The notes under the pieces are model-generated. The model did not search any database. It saw nothing but the letters and a program-made list of their open reading frames with translations, and was not told the origin of the DNA. 64,000 nt of DNA from Hesseltinella vesiculosa. Lineage: Eukaryota; Mucoromycota; Mucoromycetes; Mucorales; Cunninghamellaceae. The translations under genes and the position numbers were made by a program. The stretch covers positions 372,001-436,000 of the forward strand of contig MCGT01000004.1 in the NCBI GenBank assembly GCA_002104935.1, in the 5' to 3' direction. Each line of letters begins with the position of its first letter. Within the stretch, counting starts at the first letter, position 1. Shown in pieces: positions 47,972 through 61,600 of the stretch.

Positions 47972-50746
47972 ATCAAGCTGCAAGAAGAAAATACAAAAAA
48001 ATAATGAGAGAAAAGAAAAAGAGCGAAAAAAAAAAAGCAGCGGAAAAAAAAAAAAATAGGACACGCTGTCCAAATATGGCATCGAGTCCCCCACACGCAC
48101 ACAATGAGATAAAAAAAAATAAAAAACTCATCAATGCATGTCCCCTCCTTTGTCTTCATTGTTTTTTTTAGACAGTCGTTTCAAATTAAAAACTACACTT
48201 AGCCACTCCTGCTCTTTCTCCCTTTTTTTCCCAATATTTAAATGACGATACGACTTGTAGGGGTAGTCAATGGCAAGCAAACGGAGTTTCAACCGCCTGG
48301 CCATTGTTGCTAAAACAAGTGGAGGCGTAGTGGTTGGGCAAATTGTTCTTCTCCTTTGCAGAAAATCCCTCCTTTCTATTGTTTTTGATCATTTTATACA
48401 TTGTCATAAAACGCATATTGGTGTAATAGATGAGTTTGTTGGTTTGATTCCTTGGAGGGAGGCGAGCAGTGTGAGGATCAAGTGAAATGCATGTGCCTGG
48501 AATACTATGATGCCTACGAGGGCTTTACATAGGAGAAAGACGGCCTATGCCCCAATGCCGTTCCGTACTGATTTGCACCAAAAAGAAAGCCATACCCATT
48601 TTTGATCAGCTTGAGTGGCGTGCTCCCCAACCCGATTTTCCTTTTTTCTGGTATTTCCACCCTTTCCATGAAGAAATCAAAACCACGCACCAGGAGTGCG
48701 TCGCATTGCTTCTTGTCGAGTCAATGACTCAATATGTAGGAGGCACAACAAATTCTCATTCGCTCTCTTTTTTTTTTTTTTTTTTTAGGGAACAATGGAG
48801 AAGCTGTGGCCACTCCATAGGAGATCTGTGTTGTCGATGCATTCATGTCATGCTGAACTATATCGGCCATGATTGGCCACCTTTTTATTTTTATCATTAC
48901 CGCCGACGATCGTATTTTCGCTCCACCCCTTCTTATAAGCTTTGTTTATTTACCCACTGCATCCCACATTGTAAATTGGAGATGGTTGTTCCGTGGTTCT
49001 AGGCTGGCCCGTTTCGAAACCATGACTTTTTTCATTTTTATTGCAGTAGGTCATTCTCACCGACGCGGAGGACTTCTTTTTAAAACTTGGCACTTTTGAT
49101 CAGCGTCATCTCCTTTGTAGTGCAGGCCCGATGTTATTTAGGCAAAGGTTAATGCGTCTGGATAAAGTGAGCCTTGGCTGGTCATTTTTCATCATTTTCC
49201 GTCTATTTATTTTTGGTCAGGCGACGTGTACTCCGAAACAAAACCATCCGAGTTGCTCGGCCGGTCGATTTGGCTTTTTCTGAATCAGTGCAATCAAGGG
49301 AGGCTAGTCCAGTAGTAAAAAAGGTCGCCTTTGTCTGGCCAAGCTAAGAAGAGCGGCAATAAAGCAGACACAACTTTGTGAGAAGAAATGGACGATACAG
49401 TACACAGTTTTCAAGCGGTGGGACTTGAGATTTTTAATTTCTTTTTAATATCGAGGGCTGGGAATTCGCTGATTACCCAGCTGCTCTGTGTGCACCGGCC
49501 AAAAATGAACGGCATTGCGCGGAAGTTGAAATCGGTCGCCCTCCTTCTTTTCCATTTCGAAAAAAAAAAAAGGGAATGCCACATATCACTTTTGAGTGAT
49601 CGGATCGCTCTGGCATTTTGTACGGGTGTGCAATGACATGAATGATGATGATGCTGAAAAAATCACGTCGATTGGTGAGGGTCGCCCTGCCAAACATTTG
49701 AACCGTTTCGTTTTGACACCGCCGATGCACCAGCTAAAAGATTGAAAAACTCAGCCATTTTCGCCAGGGGACCCCCAGGTGATCTGATGAAAAAATTACA
49801 CAAAATCCATCGACTTTCTATTTTGCAATCAAGTTCAAAATGATGTGAGTTGACTATGATTAAAAATGCAACTGTCTCAGACAGCCCCATGAAGGGCTAG
49901 AAGGAAAATTTTCTCATCAGTTACTGCACAAAATCTGTGCTACGATGACTGACCAATCCAAGCCGGCGTTCCCACTTTTTAGCCACTGTTTGGCTTGAAC
50001 GCACAAGAAATGATTTCGCGTGTACCAGACCTGAAAATGATTTATTTGCCCGATTGATTTGGCCAAATGAAATCAACTACTGGAAGAACCTGGCTCGCGC
50101 CAAATGCTTGCGGAAATCCGGTCGTACTGTTTCAGGTTCCTGAAGACGATGTCGTCAGTGCAGCATCAGGTGACTGCATTGGTCATGAAGATAAAAATAA
50201 AACCAAAAAAAAAAAAAAAACTAAAAAAAAAAAGCCTGCACATCTGCGAACAGGTATTTGTGAATGGAGAGAAGGCTGGTTGAGTATTATTATCGACATC
50301 ATTTACGGGGTCCCAAGTCCAAAATGTGCCTCCCGAACGTAATTGAGAGTCATTTTTTTTTTTTTTTTTTGCAAAGCACAAGCCCAATTTAAAAAATCAA
50401 GGGCAGAAATAAGGTAAAGAGCAAAGGGGATGGAGCACTTGTGTCACGCTCATGGAAGGGTTAGGGAAAGAAGCGACAAAAAAAGAAACAAAAGAATTGG
50501 CAGGCAGGCTCACTGAGTTTTAAAAATGAACAAGGCACGTATCTCTCTCTTTTTTTAGGTGCTTTAAATCGCAAGTGGCGTTCCGAGACTCTTTCTTTCT
50601 CTCTCTCTTCATATCTGCCACTTTTACGCTCTCTTGAATTTTTTCTTCTTTATCAGTTTGTTATCACTTTCTTATTGATTGCACACAAAGGCCTTTCACT
50701 TTGTTCCCCTTTGCTCCTCACCATTCTTCATTGCACAGTTTCATGA
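47972..50746. other. Large gene-poor region with one unresolved coding-like patch
   Basis: 2.8 kb between two outward-facing genes. At 48242-49010 on the plus strand there are coding-like pieces in different frames: a start MTIRLVGVVNG at 48242, a Cys-containing piece QCEDQVKCMCLEYYDAYEGF at about 48465-48525, and QLEWRAPQPDFPFFWYFHPF at about 48609-48670 that ends at a possible donor (GTAGGA, 48736) followed by T19 and an acceptor near 48788. I could not join them into one frame; this may be a decayed gene or a multi-exon gene I cannot parse. The rest holds A/T runs (50206-50232, T18 at 50353-50370) and nothing recognisable. Confidence 0.3.
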
Positions 50747-53700
50747 ATGGGCGCCCAACAAAGTCAAGTGTCGAAATCACACAAGCCAAGGCCCAGAGCG
50801 GCCAAGGCGCCCTTACGATCGTTGGTAAAAACATCAACGGTGGCCAAGCAGCCTGCCAGCCACATCGACCCGTTTTCGTTTGCTGAGCCTGTCACCACGC
50901 TCAACGATTACCTGCACCAAACCACCGTGATTCAACGAGTCGATGACCTTCATGATGTCCCTTTTATTGACGAAGTCCATTCCACCATCTCGGAATCATC
51001 TCAATTCTCTGCATTGTTTTCGACCCTGTCGTCCATCAGTCCTTCGTCTGTGTCGTCTATTGAGTCGCACCTGGACAAGCTCTCCATTCAACCACCGCAG
51101 ACCGCCCAGAAGCCGGTGAATCGCCTGTCGTTGGACAAGACACGGCCAAGTGTACTGGACGATTTATTAGCCATAGCGTCCGATTCGATAGAAATGGCGT
51201 ATGCAATGGCGGTGGCGTTCTACCACGGTGTCAATGAGCTGCCACCGGATGTCACCAAGGCTACGCACTGGTTTGAAAAGGCTGCGTCGCTCGGATCCTC
51301 CGATATGCCACTCAATGCCATGGCTCACTATCGCTGTGGTCAATTGCTCTTGGCACAGTTCTACCACCACCATTTGCAAAAAACCGATCAGGAAAGTGTC
51401 GCAGCACTGGAAACCAAAGCTTGGATGCATCTGCACAAGGCCGCCACACATGGTCATGCCCGCGCCTCTTTCTTCCTTGGCTGCCGTGCTCAGGAATCAA
51501 ATGACCCTGCACTTGCCTTTACTTGGTTCCTTGCAGCTTGGCGACATGGTCTTGTCCATGCTGAAACAGCCCTTGCTGGTCTGCTGATGACACTGGATGA
51601 CCACGACTTCGACTTACTGGATATCGACCTTCGCCAACTTTCTATTTCTGGCGCCTCGGGTTTTTCGCGCGACCAATTGGTCCTCCATCTCTTGCAAGAC
51701 GCTGCTCAAAAGGTAAAAAAGACCCTTGTGATCACTTTGTCAAATGAGAGCCTGGTTGTGAACGAAAGAGCAACTCACTTTTATTTTTTACTCCACTGGG
51801 CTGCTTTAGAATGATTTGACAGCTACACTGCAATTAGGCTCCATGTGTAGCCAACAAGACGAACGGCGCGATCCAGATCAAGCTTTGGTTTGGTTTGACA
51901 AAGCCAGTACACTGATTGACGAAGATCACCCGCGAGTGGCGATGCATCATTATTTGCTAGGACGGGAGTACTGGCTGCTGTTTGGCCGCCAACCTTTTGA
52001 TTCCTCAGTCAGGTGGCACGATCACGGGAGGCGGCGACATCATCACCAATTGGCTTGGCAGCATTTCAGCAAAGCCGCGCACCTGGGTTACGCACCCGCC
52101 CAAAGAGCATTGGGCCATCTTTATTACACCGACACCCACACCGACCTCATTGTCCGTCAACGACACCAACACAAAGCCCATGTTCTCTTCCTCGACGCTG
52201 CCGACCAAGGTGATGTCTCGGCCATCGGCTTTCTGGGCGAACAGTTTCAACACGGCCATGGCTGTGACGCCAACCAGGACATGGCTATCCATTACTTCCA
52301 GCTTGCCACCCAGGCTGGGTCTGCTGTCGCACAGTTGTCACTTGGCCTATTGTTCCACGAACAAGGTTTGTACGACCAAGCTCTGCCTCACTTCCTTGCT
52401 CTGTCTGCTCGCTCCAGCCCACGCACCACCCTAGACATTCTGGAGCAAGACGTCTTCATGATCCACGCCCGTGCAAAATTCATGATCGCATGCTACCGAC
52501 AAAAAGGCTGCGGTGGCCTGCCCCTCGACCCTTTCCAAGCTTTTCAAGATTTGCACCAACTCGCCGATCATGACCAATTTAGTTCAGCCTATCACCCTTT
52601 GGCTCTGTGTTACAAGTATGGTGTTCGGGTCACACACCCGCCTGAACAAGCCGAATTTGCTGTTCCACCCAATCTTGCCCTTGCCATTGTGTACTTTGAA
52701 AAGGCGGCCACGCTCGACAACAGTCTGGACGCCCAGCTCACGCTTGCGTCGATGTGTGCCTCGGGTTACGACTACCGCACACCTGATGGCCAGACCCAAC
52801 GCAAAGGCAAAGACCGTCCGCGCGCCTTTTATTATTACTCCCTGGCCACCAAGAGCCACCACCATCCGGAAGCCCAATACTGCCTGGGCATCTACTATGC
52901 CAAGGGCCTTGCTCCATTGACCTCCAGGGATCTTGTCACCGCGCGACAGCTCTACGAAGCCTCGGCTCAGCAAGGTTACGCTCTCGCCATGGTCCAGCTT
53001 GCCCAGCTGCTGGTACAGGAAAAAAACTATAAACTGGCCCAGCATTGGTTGCAATTGGCCGTCGACCAGAACCAGCCCTCCGCCTACCGCGAACTGGCGC
53101 TCCTCTTTGAGCGAAGCTCGGACAACCCTCAATATGAAAAGGCATGGCAGCTCCTTTCTCAGGCCATTGACCACAAGGATGTTCAAGCATGGTGTGCTAA
53201 AGCTCGATTCTTTGAAAACGGGTGGCATGTTCAGCAAGATCTCAAGCAAGCTTTGACATGTCTTGAAAAGGCTGAATCGCTTGGCTACGTCAAGTAAGTG
53301 AAAAGGAAAAAAAAAAAAAAAAGGCAACTTGATCCCTTACTATTTTGTTCTTTCTGTCCTTCGGATAGGGCGGGTCTGTTGTTAGGTGAATGTCATGAAC
53401 GCAACGGCCATCGCGACCTCGCTCTTGAAAAGTACAATGCCCTGATCAAAATCCATCCATTACGATCGCAACTCGGTTGGTATGCTAGACTGAACAAAAG
53501 CCGGATATTGGTGATGGACATCGACGCTTCCCAGAACAAACCCAAACCGGAGCCGCTGACCCGGTCCCAAGATCATGACCAAGTCTTTCTCTGGCTCAAG
53601 GACATGTCCGAACAACAGCTTTGCAAAGATGCCATTGAACCTTTGTATCTCCTAGGTAGACATGCTTTTACAAGAAGAAAACCGTTATCTCACGCTCCTT

Positions 53701-56254
53701 TTCTTTCTTTCTTTCTTTTTTTTTTTTTCCAACTTCTCACTAGGGATGTGTCTTGAGCTTGGGGTTGGCACAAGCAGTAACCTGAGCAAGGCCAAAGCCA
53801 CGTATGAAATGGCTTGCAGTGTCACTTTGGATGAAGACGACATCTCCTGGTCACAACAAAGCACCCGTCTGCGCCTGGCCATCCTCTGCACCAACCAACA
53901 GCAACACCGACAAGCTCTTGCGCACCTGACCAGTCTTGAGCCTTTCCTGCAGCGCATGAACCATCATTCTCCAGAAACCTGTTTACAAGCCCGCTTGGCT
54001 CGCTATTATTTTGGTAAGCCTCTTTCACCTTTGCCACCTCCCTAAGACCTGTCTCCTCGAACCCGTTTTTTGATCATGCCTCCTTTTTTTTCGGCTAGGT
54101 TACCTCCTTTTGCTTTCCGACGGACAAGAACGTGATGAGGCTGCAGGCCTGGCTTGGCTCCAGCAAGCAGCAGATCAAGGTGAAGGCCGCGCCAGCTACG
54201 AACTTGGCCGATGGGCCGTCCAGCAGGGCGACATCAACAAGGCGATGGATCACTTTGACAATGGCGTGTCGGCTGGTAACCCAGGATGCATGCGAGAACG
54301 AGCCATCCTTCTGCAACAAGCGCATAAGGATGGCCTGAAGTGGGAAGGTGCGGTTGCCTTTGATCTATTGAAACAAGCGCATGAACGCGGTGATTTGGAT
54401 GCCACAGTCCAGATGGCCTTGATCATTCAACACGGTCTTGGGTCCAATGTGCCCAAAGGTGACTTGATGGAGGCGCTTGGTTTCTATATTCAAGCTGCCC
54501 AGCATGGCCATGCACTTGCTGCCATCTATTCAGCCATGGTCCTACACGAACTTGGTAACCACATTGTCGCTTCCGAATGGTTCCGTATCCAGCGTGATCA
54601 TCTTATGAGCCGGGTTTGGATGGCTCACTATCGACTCAAGGGCCTAGGTGGTATGAAGAAAGAACCTCAGCTTGCTTTCAAGGATCTGATCAGCATAGCC
54701 GATGCCAGCACTGGGCAAGATCCCTCCAAGCCTGTCGATTCTTTGAATGAGCAAGGTAAGTAGCTGATGAAAGAAAAAAGGAAGCGGCAAGGGGATAGGC
54801 AACCTCATTCCTTTTTTTTTTCCAATAGCTACGAGCCTCGCATTGTTGATGACTGGACGATGCTACGAGGAGGGTGAAGGAACGGAGCCCAATGAAGTCC
54901 ATGCGATGCGCTATTATGCTCTAGCAAGAGAACGCACCCAAGATGTCGTGGCCACGTACCGGCTGGGCAAACTCTTTTTTGACACCGGTGACCCCCAATG
55001 CCAAATTCGAGCCTTTGAATGTTTTGACGAGGCAGCATCGCGCGGCCATTTGGAAGCAAGATATATGGTAGGCGTGTACCATGCGCGTGGCCTAGGTGGC
55101 ATGCGCCGCGACAAGCAAACCGCCATTGTGCATTTGAAACGAGCCATCAGCGACGAGAACCCTCGGGCCCACTTGGAACTGGGCCATGTGCTGTGGGCCG
55201 CCCGTCAGTGGGATGACGCCATGCAGCATTTCATCAAGGCCGCCGACCTCAACATCCCTGAAGCAGCCTACCACCTTGGCAGTGTTTACCATACGGGCAA
55301 GAAGCGACGAAATGGTCTGGTCATTGCGCCACGCGACAACAACAAAGCGTTCATGTACTTTGCCAAGGCGGCCGACCTGGGCCATGCGCAAGCCACCTTG
55401 ATGGTCGGCACGTATTACCAAGAAGGCTACGACGCCGCCTTTCATCCCGTCGATCTCACCAAAGCCGAGCATTATTATCAGTTGGCTCGCCAACGATTTG
55501 AAGACCAAACCGATACCGATCCACAGACCCGCCGGATCCTACTGACCCTCGATCTCGCCATGGCCAAGCTGGCCTACACCCTTGCCAATCACCTGGCCGA
55601 CGCTGATCCAGAGGCTAGTCTGCAACATCACCAGCGTGCCTTTGATCTCTTCCGACGCCTCTGTCCACTTTATCATCGAAACAGCGGCATCAGTAGCCGC
55701 CGACCGTCTGTCGATTTGGACGAAATGCAACCGCCCTGGCATGACGACCAAGAGGACGATGACGAGCCTTCCTGGTACGATGCCCAGCTGATGGTTGGGT
55801 TTTACTACCTGCATGGCTGGGGCCCTGTTGAGCAAGACCCTCAGCAAGGTTTCCAACTGATTAAAGATGCCGCGGTCAATGGGGACCATGCTGAAGCCCT
55901 GCTAGCGCTAGCACGGTGCTATGAAAATGGCCTTGGTACAGCCAATGACTCGGCCTTGGCGTTTGACTACTGGCGTGAAGCAGCCAGCCTTGGTTCGACA
56001 GAAGCCATCGATCAGGTCATACTGTATCTTCGCCGGCATAATCAAGAAGACAGCGCCAACGACGACATTGCCCTGCATTGGGAGCAGCAAAAAGACGCCC
56101 TACTTCGTAAGTCAATGATCTCCATCATAAAAATGCCGCAAAGAGGTGGTGCAAATTAAATCATTTTATTTTTATCTCTCTAGGTGAGCGCCATGCGACA
56201 GACGATACTTCAAGCATTTACACCACCACATCGACTTCATCTTCGAGCAATTGA
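50747..56254 (+). CDS. Giant Sel1-repeat (HCP-like) protein
   Basis: Seven exons (50747-51712, 51810-53293, 53369-53655, 53744-54013, 54099-54755, 54829-56106, 56184-56254) give 1,670 residues. The start MGAQQSQ fits the N-myristoylation pattern (Gly2, Ser6). After about 150 disordered residues the protein is an array of Sel1-like repeats with the usual pattern of A-x-Y-x-L-G and A-x-x-W(F/Y)-x-K-A-A, for example ATHWFEKAASLGS, AQRALGHLYY, AMRYYALARE, EARYMVGVYHARGLGG, AFMYFAKAADLGHAQA and ALLALARCYENGLG. Such alpha-solenoids are scaffolds; fungal examples activate chitin synthase or act in ER quality control. No catalytic domain is seen and the partner is unknown. All six introns are 50-100 bp with standard borders. 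Confidence 0.88.
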
Positions 56255-56753
56255 TTCCCTCCTTTCTATATGACCACTTGTTTCATTATTAGCATATTTT
56301 TATTTATTCTCTTCCCATCGCATTTTTTATTCACAGCTTGTTCAGCAACCTTTTTTTTTTTAAACCCGCGTGCTTGCATTCATAGACAATTTACAGCACA
56401 TTTATTACCTACAACTTAATAATATTGGCTGGTGAAACGTTTAGCCAGAGTCCTTTAGAACCTGCAAGGATGTTGTTGTTTGATTTGCCATGGGCAATAG
56501 GGATAAGGAATGGGTTGCTGCACGTCTTTGCTTGAACCTGCTGCGGCCATCGCATAAGAACAAGGGACAGCTGCCTGCATTCCCTCCTCTCTTGCGTCTC
56601 TTTATCATGAGTTTAAATATTTGGATTTAATAGATAAGGTGATAAAGCGTGCCATCATGGGGATGGCGTTGACGAAAAAAAAAAAAAAAATGAACACCGT
56701 AAAAATACAAGCATTAAAATGGAGTGGGTAGAGGCGCACTTGTTCTTTCTTTC
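56255..56753. other. Convergent 3' region
   Basis: About 500 bp between two stops. AT-rich, A16 near 56675, no coding sequence. Confidence 0.4.
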
Positions 56754-57781
56754 TTATTTGGCAGCATCAGGTTTGTGGATTTCAGGAGAACCGCCAGGAG
56801 CACCAGGAGTAGGAGGCAAGGGGGCGTTGGCGGCAGCCATGGCAGGAGTAGGGTGATACATTTGTTGTTGTTCATACCCACCAGCGACAGGCTGGCCGGC
56901 AGGGTCGTAGTAGTAACCATTTTCGTCATAGTAGCCAGCACCTTCTTGAGGATAGTAGTAACCGCCATCATGGTATTGTTCATACCCGGTGTTGTGGGCA
57001 GGATACTCGTTGTAGTAGTTGCCTTGTTCGTTCAATCGAGGGATCGTGGGAGAGGCATTATTGACAAGGGTTTTGTTGGTGGGGGCAGGTGTCTGCATGG
57101 CAGCCGTATTGGCCATAGCCGGCGATCGATGGTGAGGGAAATCATGTTCAGCCAAACCAAAATCGTCAAAGTTGGCAGGACGACGCTTACGGGTTTTGCT
57201 GGTGCATCCGCCACGGCGGTTCAAACAGGTGATGATCCCACCAAGAAGGGCGAGTCCAACTGGTTCAACAAAGAACAAAAAAAAAAAAAATTGAAAGAAT
57301 GAGACCTAGCCATTCACAGACACGCATTTCTTTTTTTCCCCTTCCCACAGCTGCAAAGGAATGACATGAACTTACCAACCCCACCGACAACGATACCAAC
57401 AATAGCACCAGTGCTTAAAGTGACGTCGTTACTAGGAGGAGGCGAGTTCGAGGCCGAAGGGGTCGAAGAAGTGAAAGTGTTTGTGGCAGTGTCGGTCGAG
57501 GTCGCGGTTGTTTGAGGAGCGCTGGTGGCGGAACTGGGGATCAAAGTAGATGAGACAGGAGGGACAGAAGAAGAAGGGGGAACTGAAGACGATGGAACGA
57601 CCGACGATGAAGAAGGAGGAGGAGGAGGTTGGCTCGAGCTCGATGGAGGAGGAGGCGGTTGACTGGAGCTGGGAGGAGGAGGAGGTGCTGAGCTGGAAGG
57701 TCCTGGTAGTGAGAATGAGAACTGAGCGCAGACCACGCCGATGTATAGGCAGGCCAGGGCGAGAATCACATGAAGCCTCAT
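56754..57781 (-). CDS. Single-pass cell-surface protein with Ser/Pro-rich ectodomain
   Basis: Two exons (57376-57781, 56754-57259) give 303 residues. A signal peptide (MRLHVILALACLYIGVVCA) leads into a Ser/Pro/Thr ectodomain of about 110 residues built on SSSQPPPPPSSSS-like units, expected to be heavily O-glycosylated. A glycine-rich membrane helix (GAIVGIVVGGVGVGLALLGG) spans the intron and is followed by a Cys/Arg-rich stop-transfer segment and a cytosolic tail rich in Tyr, Gly and Pro (YYNEY, GGYYYPQ, GYYYDP). The layout recalls fungal wall-stress sensors of the Mid2/Wsc type, but there is no WSC Cys domain, so that comparison is architectural only. Confidence 0.75.
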
Positions 57782-58639
57782 GCTTGTATAAAAAAAAAAA
57801 AGTGTTGTGAAAGGGAAAGAGGGGGCCAAGTGAGAAAAAAAACGAAAAAAAAAAAAGATCTAAAAAAAGAAAAGGAGGAAGCGGCGTGGCTCCAAGTTTT
57901 TTTTTTTTTGTGCAACGTGATCCATCGGCTGGTGGCCAAAATGCACAACGATGATTTGACGAGTCGACACTTGCAAACATTTATTCAAATCAACACAAAT
58001 TGAACTCAACACTTTCACAAAAAAGCACTAACCAAGATAGACCGTCTTCTTTTTTCGATTTTAGGGCAAAAAAAGTACCATGATCAGCTTACTTTCTTCA
58101 GATCCCTGGCACTGCTTCTTTCCAACTACAGAATTTCTCTCAATCAGCCGACGGTCAAACGCAAGGGTAAACCTTTTTTGCAAAAAGGTAGGACAACCGT
58201 TCCAAGCAAAAAGTCTGATTGTGTCGTTTTGGGAGCCTCATTGGAAATTGCCATATTTGGCATGCCTGGAACACAAAAGAGTGCAGATACTCTTTCTATT
58301 TTTCTGTTTCCTCTATCCTTGCAAAAGGACCCTGAAATGAGGAGCTGGCCAACCAGGGATGTATTTGCATAGGCTGTCAGCGACATCAATGCCAAGAGGA
58401 AGAGGTCTCCAGCAAGTACGAAGGTGAGACTAATTAATAAAGTCCCATCGTCCCCCACCAATCTTGATTGTTTTGCCATTTTGCAAATTGCAGGCTAAAA
58501 CCTTAATTGTTGTACTTTGTTTGGTGGGAGCAAATGACCCTCCAAGATCGGTCACATGACCGACAACGAGTCTTTGGACACTCCGCAATCGCGCTCTTTT
58601 GCTTTTTTTTTTTTTTTTTTTTTTTTCGAATGAGTCTTG
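57782..58639. other. Divergent intergenic region before POL1
   Basis: 858 bp between outward-facing genes. T24 at 58603-58626 sits 14 bp before the POL1 ATG. Open frames around 58144-58479 show no family features. Confidence 0.4.
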
Positions 58640-61600
58640 ATGGTTGATCATACTGGTAAGAGACCCTCGAAAAAGAATGCAATACCCGGGGACGCTTCTC
58701 ATCTCATTCTTCTTCTTTATCTCTCTCTCTTTTTTTTTTTTTTACCTCTCTGTCAGGCGATCCGTCACAGCCATCAAGTGAAAAGGTAAAAGCCTCTTCT
58801 AGTTTCATCGATGTATTCTTAGTCGTTCCTTTTTTTATGATTGAACCACCAGAAATCGCCTAGTTCAAAACGCAGACGTATCCGCCATGGCAAGAAGCAT
58901 TGGAAGTACACTAGCAATGCTGCTGCTAATAGCTTAGAATCGATCAAAACGGAATCAGTTCATTCCAGCTCGAGTCTGATCCATTCTGTCCTAGACGATG
59001 CCTGCAGCACCGATCCATCCGATGCTTCCACACCATTGTCATTCAGTTCATCCCATAGTCCTGAAGTCACCGCTCATCCACCGTCAGCGTCGCCTCATCC
59101 AGCTCGAGTCGCTTCCTTCTCGAGCCAAGCTTTTTCAGACATCCTGACCGCCATCTTGGATAGCAGTCCATCCGATCCGTTACAGCATGTGCAGCGTTCG
59201 TATCGTACAGAAGAACCTGTTGATACAATATTTCAACAGCCACCCCTGTCACCTGCTCAGCCGTCGCTGCATACGGTGCAACCCTCCCCACCGTCTGCGC
59301 CGCACTCTCCTATTTTGATTGACTCTGATTCCGACTCGCCTTCTGCTGCCTCCAACCTTGAACCGTCCACCGCACCCAAAGTCAAGGACGAATGGATCAC
59401 CATTGATGACAGCGACGATGACCTTGTTGTACCTTTAGCAAGCACTGTTCCGGCCAAGCGCAGGCTCTCTGTCTCGCCCGCCCAACCGCCAGCGCCTCAC
59501 TCTCATCATGATCGCCCGCCTGGGGAAATGCCAGCACCACCAACAGTACCAGCCGACATTTTACCCCAACAGGAGCCTATCCCGCAGACACCACTTCGAG
59601 ACTGGCAAACCGCATTTGACCAGGCAATGCACCAGCTCAAGACCAACACGTACACCTTGCCACCTGTGTCCGTGCCACTGCAGAACGACCAGACGCGTGT
59701 CCTGAATCAAAACGGTGACTTGGCGTTTTGGTGGTTTGATGCACAAGAGTGTGTCGATCGTGGTATCGTTTATCTGACTGGCAAGGTAAGTCTATTTTAA
59801 ATGACAAGCAAAACGAGATATAACATCTCCCCCTCTGTTCATAGGTCCTTGATCCTCAGACGTCTACCTACAAAAGCTGTTCTGTGGCCGTGAAGAATAT
59901 TCTGCGGACGGTGTATGTGCTCCCAAGGAAAACTATGCTCGACGATGAACATGACCAGCCATCTCAGGCAAGAACTGTGACGCACGATATTGTGCTGGAG
60001 GAATTCAGCCGGGCGATGGTCAAGAACAACATAACCAGCGCGTCGCAGTACAAAGCCCAGCGGAAAAAATATGCTTTTGAACTCCAGGACATCCCACCCG
60101 AAGCCGATTACCTGCAAGTACGATACCCCTACTCTGGTAAAAAAAAAAAAAAAAACCAACGATGTCGATTGCCACTATTGCGACAATGGAACCAATCGAC
60201 TATTCTTTTTTTCTTTTATATATTATATATAACATATAGACCCTGCACTTCCCCAAGGTATCAACGGCCTAAGTTTCCAGCATGTGTTTGGCACAACAAC
60301 CGGTCCTTTGGAACAACTGCTGCTCGAGCGAAATATCATGGGGCCCAGCTGGCTGCATATCCGCCAACCTCGAGCGATTATCAAGGAGGATGAAAAGGCA
60401 TCGTGGTGCGCATTTGAATTCGAGGTGCCTACCATGGCTAATGTCACCACCACCGAACCGTCCATTTCGTCTCAGTCCCAGCCGCAGTCTGCCTCCCTGA
60501 CCGAGCCAGAGCCATCCCTATGCGTGCTCTCCTTGCACCTTCACACCATTCTCAACGAGAATACCAACAAGAACGAGATCATCGCTGCCGGTGTTTTTGT
60601 GCAACCCACAGGTAAAAAAAAAAAAAACTACGCCGTTGCATATTTTTTTGTCTAATCTCCCTAATTCCTTAGTCGATGTGGATAAAGCAGATCAAGTGGA
60701 TGCTGAGAAGAGCGCAAGGTTTACGGTAATGCGCACATGGGACGAGCAAAGGCCTTGGCCTGAAGACATGGCGCGCGAGCTACGATCTATTGACCAAGAA
60801 GGCCTGCCTGTCCGCCTCATGTTTGATGAATTTGCGCTTCTAAATTACTTGACAGGTAATGCAGAGGATCTAGCTCACGCTGCGCAACTCGACGCTGACT
60901 CTTCCTCTGTCTAGCACAAATCCAGCGCTATGACCCTGATGTCATTGTCGGCCATGACTTTTCGGGGTTTACCTTGGACATCTTACTTCGCCGCATGAAA
61001 GACTTGCAGGTGCCATTCTGGGACAAAATTGGCCGGCTGCGACGGAAAAGGTAAAATCTCCCTTTATTTTGCCGCCTCTGAATACTCATTTCACATGGTG
61101 TATTTGTGTGACGAAATGATTAGCATGCCCAAATTACAGTTTGGACCTGGAGGAACGGGGATATCCAGCATCAAGGTGAAGCGTGTGCTTGGCGGTCGAC
61201 TGCTGTGTGACACGTTGGGAGCCGTAAAGAATCTGCTGCAAGTTAAGTCGTACGACCTGTCCTCGCTCGCAGCGACAGAATTGGGCATTGTACGCCACGA
61301 CGTCACACTTGACCACACGCGACAACTTTATGATCGGGGGGCAAAAGGGATCCTCACTCTGGCGAAACATTGCTGGATGGGTGCCTATCTAGCCATGGGC
61401 CTGCTTCACAAGATTCAAGCGCTTCCTTTGTCCAAACGCATGACAAACATCGCTGGCAACCTTTGGTAACCCCCCCCCAGCTATTCACAGAAAATACCCG
61501 GTGTCAAGTAGCAGCTCACCTTTTTCTCTTCTTCCCAGGTCAATTACATTACATGGTGCTCGCTCCAACAATGTTGAATTATTACTCTTACATGAATTTC

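Noticed and set aside
49660..49740. tRNA-like GGTTCAAAT on the minus strand
   Set aside because: No A box, acceptor stem or anticodon arm can be formed around it.
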